Assembly: GCA_963966185.1 (NCBI GenBank)
Contig: CAWZYM010000012.1
Span: 408,501-472,500, forward strand
Direction: 5' to 3'
Source of the DNA: Rhabditoides inermis
Lineage: Eukaryota > Nematoda > Chromadorea > Rhabditida > Rhabditidae
Length of the DNA stretch: 64,000 nt
Positions 1-18,344 of this stretch are shown piece after piece (the stretch's first letter is position 1; each line of letters begins with the position of its first letter). Under the pieces are notes generated by a model. It saw nothing but the letters and a program-made list of their open reading frames with translations. It had not been told where the DNA came from and made no database searches. The position numbers and the translations under genes are program-made.

Positions 1-548
1 AACCACACCCACCCACCCACACGCTGGCCTGCCGACGTGCGCGCGATCGCTCATAACTTTATTCGGAGAAAAGATACAAAGATGCCACCGACCAGTGATC
101 TGGCCTACGGAACCGTGCGAATCTAACTAACATGAACTGGATGACTTCACATTGTTGCTAACATGTCCTTTTGATATCGCTTCTTGAACATTTTGGCGCG
201 AGCCCTCTCTAGTTATCATAATATGTAGGAGAATGACTTTATATGCGACACTTTCTTAGGATTACGATAGGAGAATGATTTGATGCATTTGAAGTGCGAC
301 ACTTCGTTAGGATTACGATAGGAGAATACTTCATTCTGTGGCACTCTTTGGATCGTAATATAATAATCAACAAAACAAGTTCTTCCCAAACTTTTTTATC
401 CAGTATCAAGCGATTTAAAAGCAGTGCACAACACAAAAAAAGAAATGCACAAGAATTCGTTGATGTTTGCATTGCTTGCAGTACAAAATTGTACAGTTTA
501 AGTGTGTAAGTGATAAGCTTGTAAGTGAAGGGGGCCTAAAAGGGGCAT

Positions 549-592
<44 letters not shown>

Positions 593-604
593 GCACTCTC
601 ACCC
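1..604. other. Region downstream of the kinase gene, no gene seen
   Basis: No convincing coding exon is seen. The first 25 bases are CCCA-rich. Two imperfect direct copies of a roughly 35-bp unit containing TTAGGATTACGATAGGAGAA lie at about 245-279 and 296-330. A (GA)n tract runs from about 552 to 590 and ends just before the stop codon of the minus-strand kinase gene, so it would lie in that gene's 3' UTR. Confidence 0.6.
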
Positions 605-9134
<8,530 letters not shown>

Positions 9135-9706
9135 GTGGCCACATCGACACGAGAGACGAGACTAGACATTTTCGTAATGTCCGCACGGTAGTCCAGCAAA
9201 TTCCGCACATAACACGTAAGGTTTCTGTTTGCGGACAGCGGGACCCGGCCGAAATGACGAGTAACTGACATTGTAGCACATCCAGCGGTTCCTGGATCTT
9301 TGCGATGATCGCGTAGTCGGTATGTTGGGCATATTGTCAAAGGTGACAATTCCTTTCCTCGAAAGTAATCGACGCTTGAACTTAGCATTATATGAACAGT
9401 CAAAAAGACTCCCCAGGGGGCACGACGTGGATTTCTACCCTCCCCCTCGCACGTAACATGCTATTTCATTCTTCGATTGTTGACAGATTTTTAAATCATC
9501 CCTTATCTTTTCTTGAAGACAGATGAAGCATGTTTGACTCTGTGAGATTCTAGTTTTTTGCTAACATACTGTCCCGATCACAAGCTTTGACCATTCGGCC
9601 GTGACGTCCCGGCCCGGGCCGTGACATAGCGTGACATTGATTATATATCGTTATCTGATCAAACTAAAAATAAACCAATAACACCATTAAATTCAGCATG
9701 TATGAT
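9135..9706. other. 5' flank of the kinase gene, no gene seen
   Basis: No coding exon could be supported here. This should contain the promoter and 5' UTR of the minus-strand kinase gene. I did not find a convincing TATA box or a spliced-leader acceptor. The segment ends at the terminus of a long-inverted-repeat element. Confidence 0.5.
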
Positions 9707-11672
9707 TTGCCCGGAAAGCATAATTCAATCTCATTTTCATCATTCAAATTGACACCCGGGTGCCCATGTGAGAAACACGATTCAGCATGAAAAGAAGCCG
9801 CTGTGATTGCAGTCACACTGAGTATGGATAAACGAACTTTTGGATTTATACGTATCAATATATTGTTAATCTGTATACAAAATATCACAGTAAAATTTAT
9901 TTCACTCATCGAGATATTTCGATGCAAAGTGGCTGTTTCAAATTGACATCTTTCGATCTATACACTTTTCACTGGCTCAATGACGTCCGATCGAAATGAG
10001 ATTTGCACCACTGAACTTCCCATATTTTGTTCCATCTTATTATAACGCTGTTTCAGCATTTCGTTTTCATGATTTTCACAACTTTTTCACACATGTGTCT
10101 TGTTTCGAGAACCCGGTGCGAGAGAGGAGGGGGCGGGGCGTAGAGGAGTCGCGTCTCTCTGGCTGTGCCCTGCCACAGGCGGGCGAGACTGCGACGCGAT
10201 AACATTTATGACTTCCCCCAATCAAATTCATGAAATCAAAACTGATCAATCTGAAACTGTTTTCAGTTTCTCACAAACATTTCGAGCTTCAAAAAGAGGT
10301 CTCATAAGGACATGACGCAACACGCTGTAAGTATGGCCGCATTGTTGCGGTTACAGATTCAGTTGACATAGTACTTCATTCGCAAATGGAATAGCACAGT
10401 GTGACGGAATTGATACAGGTATGGATAGGAAATATGTAGTTTGCATTTTTTCAATTTTTTTTTCAAGAAACAGCGAATCTTTTGACCTCTGCAGCTCTTT
10501 AGTGTTTGAGAAATCAGATTTGAATTTGTGCGCGTCGTCTTTCTCTCATTAAGACGAGTAAAATGACGTCTTCAGTTTTAAATTTGGACCAATTTGAACG
10601 AAATCAGTATCGCCACTCCGGCTGGAATTGGAAGCTCAACTTGCGTGATCACGAAAATACCACGCTTTTATTACAGTGTCGGTGTTCACTCTCTGCGTGC
10701 AGCACGGTCTCTATTCTTTGTCTGAAACTCTTCCTCTCTTCTATCATGTGTTCTCTAACCCTCTCGCGTCTGGTTCTCACTCTCTTACACACTCTCTCAT
10801 ATCGAGTCTCCACTCACACCCACGCCCAAATCTGCCTGAAGCGTGCTACAGGCGGATGCGGGGAGCGAGTGAATAGAGAATGCGGTAATTGTGTGAAGCA
10901 AACGCTAATGGTACCTCGCACACATTATTGCTGTACTGTTTACAATCTTGAATTGACTTGAAACATTGAAGTTAGTTTATTGGCCACATGCATTCCGCGT
11001 TTTGAAACAAATACGAAAGACTGATCTGAAACTGAAAGATTGCATTTTCAAGTGTTAGTTTCTTATGTCCTTATGAGACCTCTTTTTGGAGCTCGAAATG
11101 TTTGTGAGAAACTGAAAACAATTTCAGATTGATCAGTTTTGATTTCATGAATTTGATTGGGGGAAGTCATAAATGTTATCGCGTCGCAGTCTCGCCCGCC
11201 TGTGGCAGGGCACAGCCAGAGAGACGCGACTCCTCTACGCCCCGCCCCCTCCTCTCTCGCACCGGGTTCTCGAAACAAGACACATGTGTGAAAAAGTTGT
11301 GAAAATCATGAAAACGAAATGCTGAAACAGCGTTATAATAAGATGGAACAAAATATGGGAAGTTCAGTGGTGCAAATCTCATTTCGATCGGACGTCATTG
11401 AGCCAGTGAAAAGTGTATAGATCGAAAGATTTGAAATTTGAAACAGCCACTTTGCATCGAAATATCTCGATGAGTGAAATAAATTTTACTGTGATATTTT
11501 GTATACAGATTAACAATATATTGATACGTATAAATCCAAAAGTTCGTTTATCCATACTCAGTGTGACTGCAATCACAGCGGCTTCTTTTCATGCTGAATC
11601 GTGTTTCTCACATGGGCACCCGGGTGTCAATTTGAATGATGAAAATGAGATTGAATTATGCTTTCCGGGCAA
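9707..11672. mobile_element. Non-autonomous DNA transposon with ~607-bp inverted arms
   Basis: The left arm (9707-10313) and right arm (11065-11672) are near-perfect reverse complements starting TTGCCCGGAAAGCATAATTC. They flank about 750 bp of unique sequence with no recognisable transposase. Each arm contains a GC-rich block (at about 10110-10200 and its mirror) in otherwise AT-rich sequence. No clear target-site duplication is visible, so the superfamily cannot be assigned. The high arm identity suggests a recent insertion or gene conversion. The long open frames inside the arms are mirror images of each other and are not evidence of a gene. Confidence 0.8.
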
Positions 11673-11677
11673 GTGGG

Positions 11678-11707
11678 GAATCTGTGCAGCTATCGCTGCA
11701 CAGATTC
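11678..11707. other. Perfect 13-bp hairpin with TATC loop
   Basis: The sequence GAATCTGTGCAGC at 11678-11690 is followed by TATC and then its exact reverse complement. It lies 5 bp outside the right end of the long-inverted-repeat element. The role is unknown. Confidence 0.8.
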
Positions 11708-11790
11708 GATCGCATTCCACATCCCGATGATTCCACAACTCAGTGCAGTATTCTAATTTACATCGGAAATATGATCTTCAATATTTTCAG

Positions 11791-14051
11791 TTATCGCTGC
11801 GAAAAATGCCCGAAGCTGCTCGCCAATGTTGGATCTGTAAGTACTGTTTTTGTCATTCTTATAATAACAAGTACAGTCTGTAAAAAAGGGTATAGTTAGT
11901 AAAAAAAAGAGAAGAAGGTACAGTTTGCAGAAATAAAGTACAGTTTGTTTCAAAAAAGGTACAGTTTACTACAGTTTACGAAACCACTATAAACTACATT
12001 TTCACGCGCTAGTTGCATTTCCCACGTTCTGACAATGAATAAATATCAGGAGATTACTCTTTACAAAGTGACAATTTTATGAGTCCGAGGTTAGAAAAAG
12101 AACTGTTTTTTTTTGAATTTCGCGCCGGTTGTAGTTTGGTGGCCTAGTTGAGCACGTTCCCACGCATAGTGAGAGTTGTCTAGACGAGCTTCTCCCTATA
12201 TCGTCTGCACTCTCTTCTGATTGCGCACTATATCGACAATCGATTGAAGAAGAAGTGAAGAAATGTGAGTTCCGCAAGCTCTCCACTCCACGCCCACGCG
12301 ACTACACATCTGAACAGCCCCGCCAAAATATTACCCTTTCCCGCCTAAACTACATGAGCGCGACATTCGAAATTCCTATTTTCTCACAAAACACGATATA
12401 GGGTATCCCCCCGGTTCACGGTACGGCAACCATCTCGCCGCATATTTTCCAGACATCATTTCGTCACATTTAGCCGCGCTATCGGACCGCGCAAGACCAT
12501 TCAACCGCGCGAATCGCGCGCTTGGCGGTCTGATTATAGGGAAATGAGGGTCATTTGCAAGTCTAATGAATCAGAGTTTTCCATCTTCCCAGAGCTTATA
12601 ACTTCTTTCGAAATTAATGAATCTTCATAGAAATTCAACTCCGGCTGCATGACAATATTCCCTAGAGGACTGTTTTCCCCGAATTCGGAAATTCGTTTTT
12701 GCTATATTGATATCGGTTGAAAAACTCTGATTTTCAGTCCCTTATATAGGGGAAATCTAGAAACTTTATAACTCTCTTCAAAATGGTGCTACAGCTCCCA
12801 GTTTTCGAGGAAGTGTGCCCCGATAATGTGTCTAAAGCACTGTTTTTCAACATTGTTAATATTCTTCGGATTTTACCGTATTTTGGACAAGAAACCCCAA
12901 AAACGCTGAATTTGCATAAAATTCTCGTCATTTCGCACTCGTCTGACCGACCGCCGTTAATTCGCGTACCGTGAAAATGGGGGATACCCTATACTGTCCC
13001 TTATTTTGTCAAAAGGCCAGGATTCTACTTTTCTGCCAAACGACCGCTCTTCTTTTTTTCAAATCATTTCAAATCAATAGTAATGCCTGTTGGAAGAGAG
13101 GAGAGGAATTCGACGCTTTTAAAGTTTTGTTTGGTGCAAATAGCAGTATTTATTTAAGGTATCGTGTATCGTTCCCTCTGATTCTGGTCATATGAGTTGT
13201 TATTACGTACCTACAGCCTTGTAGCTCCGAAGTATTGAACTCAGAGGTTACGCTACCTTTCACAACTCAGGAAGTCCGAATCGCTCTGGGCATGCCTGAA
13301 CGTCTCATGAGCGAATTGTGTGAGACGTTCGAAGAATACGAGACCGACTGCATAAACTCGTTCAAAGCAGTCGAGGACCTGATCACTTCCATCAACGCTC
13401 TCGTGTTTCCAAATAAAGCCTCCAAGGGGGACATTCGCCTGCAGTCATTTGATTCCGGTATGCCCGGACAAGTAAGTTTTCACACCACAATTGGCGGAGG
13501 TTCTTACTGCAGTCCCTCTTCACTCAATGTATTTCATTTCAGAGACTCCGAGGGACATGAACTTCCCACAACGCAATGGAGTTGCGAGAGTTGTATTAGC
13601 CTGTTCAACATCACGATATCCGTGTAATTGAATCTTTTTGCCAAATGCCACCAACAAGCGTTTATGTCATTCATGTATTTTCAGGCTTTGAAGGATCCGA
13701 TAGATCAACTAAACAGATCAGCAGGGACCGTCTTTTGTCGCGAAGCTGGCGAAGAATGCAAGTCAGAGTTCAAGGAAATTGTGAATATTCTTGGAGCAGT
13801 TGGAAAAATGTTCCGGGGAAAGGTATTTTTCATGATTTTTCTATAAAAAATAACCTCAAATCAGTACCTTTTTTCAGGTGACGATCGAGAAGATTCAGGT
13901 GACGATCGAGAAGATTCAGGTGACGATCGAGAAGATTCAGGTGACGATCGAGAAGATTCAGGTGACGATCGAGAAGATTCAGGTGACGATCGAGAAGATT
14001 CAGGTGACGATCGAGAAGATTTGCCAGGAAGTAATAATGTGCAAAAAGTAG
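11791..14051 (+). CDS. Cys-containing protein of unknown function with C-terminal heptad repeats (5' end not found)
   Basis: Four phase-0 exons with good splice sites are visible: 11791-11836 (YRCEKCPKLL), 13217-13471, 13685-13822 and 13878-14051, ending in TAG. The encoded part is about 200 residues with spaced cysteines, and includes segments around LMSELCETFEEYETDC and FCREAGEECKSEF. This pattern suggests an extracellular disulfide-bonded helical protein, but I do not recognise the family. The last exon consists of seven tandem copies of a VTIEKIQ heptad followed by a short tail. No signal peptide or start exon was found upstream; the 9.7-11.7 kb transposon may have displaced or separated it. 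A 1.4-kb intron holds a MITE (12397-12993). Confidence 0.5.
12397..12993. mobile_element. MITE, family 1 (copy A), TA target site
   Basis: A 597-bp element has inverted termini TATAGGGTATCCCCC and matching GGGGGATACCCTATA, consistent with a TA duplication as in Tc1/mariner-type MITEs. Internal sequence, for example around CCGCGCGAATCGCGCG and the following stretch at 12540-12590, matches in reverse orientation the element at 59479-60064. It carries no coding sequence. Confidence 0.75.
13878..14024 (+). repeat. Seven-copy 21-bp coding repeat (VTIEKIQ heptad)
   Basis: There are six perfect copies of a 21-bp unit plus a seventh that diverges at its last codon. Each unit encodes VTIEKIQ in the frame of the upstream exons. 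Each unit also ends in TTCAG followed by GTGACG, so every repeat boundary resembles a splice acceptor and, weakly, a donor. Confidence 0.9.
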
Positions 14052-14388
14052 TCTGCAACTCGATTCCTATTACTCATCTATCTAACTATCTATCGTGGTC
14101 TTCTCTTCTATTCTCAGACATCTATCTATTAGTCTTCTCGAGTTGTCCTTATTAAAGTTACCAAACCAAGATAAATCTTTGTATATCCGAGCTCACGGAA
14201 ATCTATTTGTGCCGAAAATTTGGTTATTTGGTCTTTCTAGTGCAATTTTCCGAGTCAGGGGGAGAGAATATTGTCAGAACAAACATACAAACGGCTATAC
14301 TTAGAAACATTCGTTTACAGTTTATACACATCACAATCATGATAACAACATAATAATGTAATAATGCCACAATACTTATACTTTCTTA
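14052..14388. other. Intergenic, no gene seen
   Basis: AT-rich sequence between the heptad-repeat gene and the decayed transposase. No exon or repeat of note was seen. Confidence 0.5.
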
Positions 14389-15618
14389 CTAAAATTCACT
14401 TATTCTTGTCCCCATTTCATCTTCTCCAAAGTACATGCGCGGAGTGCGGGTTGCGGGAGCGGCTCTTCTAATCGATTCACCAGAGCAGCTGAAAATGAAC
14501 AGTTGAGAGACCATTGATCCAGACAACAACAACTTTTCTTTGCATTTTTTTTTCTCTTTTTTAACACATGTTTACTGTTGATTTGTAGATGTTTCGTAAG
14601 TTGACGCGAGAGTGCATGGTGTGTTTGAGCCGGCCGGAGCAGAGCTGAACTATTTGCAAGGAGCGGTCGGAGAAGTGGATCAGTGTGAACTCGTTGCGGG
14701 CACCGACAAAGGTTATGAGAACGAGTTACGCGCTCGCCTATCTCTCCGCCTCCGCTGATTCCTGTGCGCTACGCACTACTTTCCCACCGACTTCAAGGGA
14801 ATGGGCATGTGAATAAAGAGAGATGCAGTTCCGTTCCGAGTCAGTTATGCATCATTCACGAACGTCCATGAATTGTATCCCAACTGTGTAGTTGCTGCTA
14901 TTCACTCTCGATCCCCCAGTCCTCGCGGCGTGTACACTGGTTATTGAGTTATTGTGATGTTGGTCGTTCTGTTCACCACACTGAAAGCGATACGGAGGAT
15001 TCTAATAGTTTATTATATTATCGTTATTACAATCATCGATCTGTTATTTATAACAAGCCGAGGAAGAAGTTCCTGCACATGTGCCAGCAGTCGAAATAGT
15101 GCGGGATCATCTGGTAGTTCTCGCGCATCATCTTACGGATCACCTGTGCGATCAATCAATCAATAACTTGACTTACAGCTATAGCGTACCTGTCTATGGT
15201 CAGACTAGTTGCGTTGATGTAATTCCTTGGTATTGCAGGTTGTGCCCGCCTAAAACCCTCAGGTCTGAAATTCACTCCTTCTTACCTGAAGGAGTGAATT
15301 TCAGACAAGTTTTACATTGCAATATTGTCGTTTTTGAAACCTTATTGTATCAATTCTCAGTTTGTGCTTTCTGTGCATTCTTTCAGAACACTGTACTAGT
15401 GGTGGTGGGGCAACAAAAGTATGGTCCATGAAAAGGTTCGTTCACCAGTTTCATCAGTGCCGACGACCTTGATGAGAAGTACAAATCCATTCCAGAGCAA
15501 CGCGTATCGACCGAGTATCGCAGACCGTTCACGACTGTCGAACTGAGCGTCTCCAGCGACATGGATCGGCTGACCATTCTACAGGGTGGAAAATAGTTTT
15601 ACTTTGCTACAGTAGCAG

Positions 15619-17599
15619 TTAACTTTCAGAATGTTCTAATAAATCTAACTCAAATAACCTCTAATCATTTAGACAAACTCTCAAAGATTTACACAATCAC
15701 ATACGATAAACTAAGACTACTAAAGGAAGTAATAAATACAAAGCTTTCTATCAGACTAGAAAAATTAAAATCCAATATCGAACATGCTAACACGAATATA
15801 AGTAATTGCACACAAGAAATAAAGAAACTACACTCTGATTTTGTTATCACGTGTATTGATAAAGCATCCGGAAACTATGCAATCACTTGTAAAAAGTTAT
15901 ATCTAATCACTTTAAATAAAGAACTAGGGTATGATCATGTCAATAATATAGTCAATAACACAAATGAAACATACGCCATTTACGACAAAGAAATGGAATC
16001 GGAAATTGTACTACGACACCTCATAACGACCAAAAACAACAAGTTAACTACAACTACTGATCAACAAGTACTGCCTAAAATTTATGCAATCCCAAAGATG
16101 CACAAAACCCCAATCAAATTCCGATTCATAACTGGAGCATACAATAGCAGTTTGAAACCGATTTCAATTGAGCTACAAAGAATTTTATCATTCATAAAAA
16201 CGCACTTTAAAAGATATTGCACTGTAATTTCAGAACGTTTTGGAACAAACATGTACTGGTCAATAAACAATAGTTTGGAAGTCATACACAAGCTCAAAAT
16301 GATTCAAAACAGATTGGATATGAAAATATTTACTGCAGATTTTAGTAGCCTATTCACAAATTTGCCTCATTCTATCGTTAAACAAAACCTGTTCGAACTA
16401 GTTGAATTATGTTTTAAAAACAGTAAACAAGACTACATCTGTACAACCTATAAAATGTGTTTTATACAAATAACAGTCAAGAAATCAAATACAACTATTA
16501 TGATAAAAACGATGTGAAATATCTCATTGAATTTGTTTTGGAAAACAGTTTTGCAAAATACGGAAATAACATTTTCAAACAAATTTCTGGAATTCCGCAA
16601 GGAAATAATGCGTCACCTATGATAGCTGACCTAACTCTGAGCTTCATGGAGTACAAATTCTGTAAACAAAACATTGAATACCTCAAACATAAACATTTTA
16701 ATTGCTTCAGATATATGGATGATATTCTAGTCATTTATAAGGAATGCAGCATGATCAACAAAATACAAAATGATATTTACCATAGCTCACTTACTCTAGA
16801 ACAAACAAATACAGATCCGAATACAACAGTCTTTTTAGATTTGAACATTCATTTAGATAACAACAAGTTCATTACTAAACTTTACAATAAAACTGACGAT
16901 TACAATTTTCATGTTGTTCGTTTTCCACATGCAACTAGTAATATATCGTTGAATGTATCATACAATTGTTTACATGGAGAACTATTAAGAATCTTCCGTT
17001 GTTGTTCGAAATATGAAGACTTCAAAGAACGTTGCAAGCAGCTTTTTGAAACCTATAGTAATAATGCTCATAATCGTTCGCACGTTAAATTACAACTTTC
17101 TAAATCAGTTCTCTCTCATAATGTTCTTAAAACCAAATACAACTTGCATGCAAAACGGAATTTTATAGAATTCATCACTCATGTCACTGGCTAGATTGGA
17201 GTCCACTTCGGAATGAGTGTACTCTGCTCTCGCAATTCTGATCTACCCTAAACGATCTACTTTTCTCGAAAGTTCTGCCCACTCCGCTTATCAGTCGTCT
17301 CGAACACTTGCCTCATTCATTCAGTCGCGTTCAATGATAGCAACCTGCCGCTCTCTCCTTACAACTCTAAAAACGTTGTCCGTCCCCCATATTCAAACCT
17401 TTTTCCCACCAATATCGTAATATTTCATTGTCTATTATTTTCCCCATATCGAATAATCATAGTGAACACTTTCCATCAACTTCATCTCTGATGAGACTCC
17501 GGGTTGATGGAAGGCTCAGGTGGTAAGATGCTAGGAGTCGAAACCACTTGATCCAAATTCGCGTTTTCTTTGTGATATCTCAATTGCGTGTTATTGATT
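15619..17599 (+). repeat. Upstream pseudo-LTR copy of the Penelope element (truncated RT)
   Basis: This copy begins in the middle of the reverse transcriptase coding sequence, corresponding to 19651 in the full copy. It carries the rest of the RT (motif A TADFSSLFTNLP and motif C RYMDD), the same internal frame break at about 16455, the stop at 17194, the 3' region and the hammerhead-like core. It lacks the nuclease and the RT N terminus, so on its own it is non-coding. Confidence 0.85.
17469..17554 (+). ncRNA. Hammerhead-like ribozyme core, permuted (upstream copy)
   Basis: All conserved hammerhead nucleotides occur at the right junctions. CTGATGA is at 17488-17494 and GAAA at 17540-17543. 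The UH of a GUA cleavage triplet is at 17524-17525. Helix I: 17483-17487 pairs with 17526-17530 (5 bp). Helix II: 17495-17500 pairs with 17534-17539 (6 bp). Helix III: 17524 back to 17513 pairs with 17543-17554 (11 of 12, one G-U). The strand order differs from types I-III: the CUGAUGA strand lies upstream, in the loop of a hairpin closed by 17471-17480 with 17503-17512 (10 bp). The cleavage strand and the GAAA strand form the loop of a second hairpin. The core would therefore form by loop-loop pairing, in cis or between two RNAs. Activity is untested. Confidence 0.5.
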
Positions 17600-18344
17600 G
17601 TATGTTGGCGGCGAGGTGGGGTGATGTGTGGTGGGGCGACTCGCCCACTCCCTCTCTGACCCGTCTCCTACATAAATCGATATCTACACATGCGTGAACA
17701 TAGTTCACACCCCCGTGCCCTTGTGGCAGCCACTTTACGTCTTTGACGGACCCGGCCTTGCTTGTCTCGGCCACCCCCTTTCACTTATCATCTTTTCACA
17801 CCTTTTTCATCCTATTACAATACTTTAATAGTATTCACCAATACATCTTAAAATCAAATCAATCCATCACATACATACCTTTCCACATTTCTTTCTCTCC
17901 TATCACGACCCCTTTCATCCTTCCCTCTCCTTCCATAACCTCGACCATCTGAGTGAAACTTCCCGCATACATCGACAATTTTCGTGGTTCCGTATAGGAA
18001 CCACACCCCCACACTCAACAAACACATGGATTGATAGTGTACAAACATATGTGCATGCGATCTATTGAGATTAAGCCTCGCTATGCATAATCAATGTGAG
18101 CAAACAGCATGTATTACCAACACACGAAATTAAGCATGATAGCTGTTTGTCAAGTCACATTACCATAACTCCTACATCTCGAGCGAACAATATGGTGCGA
18201 TCTACCATGGATTCGAGTTCCAGAAGTGGTCTGCTCACCGCTTTGACAAGGCTCACAAAGCCAACTCAATGGGTTAGGTCCCGCGAGGAGTCATGAGAGT
18301 TGGCAGCCTCATGTGAGTGTAGGTCCCCTGGACCCTAAGCAGTT
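17600..18344 (+). other. 5' untranslated region of the full Penelope copy
   Basis: This sequence follows the tandem junction directly and has no counterpart in the truncated copy. Short open frames are present but none has domain signals. It presumably holds the internal promoter and leader of the element; no motif was recognised. Confidence 0.5.

Noticed and set aside
10563..10961. 132-codon frame in the centre of the long-inverted-repeat element
   Set aside because: No transposase motif, signal or splice support; it falls between arms and is probably fortuitous.
17469..17560. Canonical type I, II or III hammerhead fold at the Penelope 3' end
   Set aside because: Nested pairings for helices I and III around CTGATGA and GAAA could not be found; only the permuted pairing satisfies all three helices.
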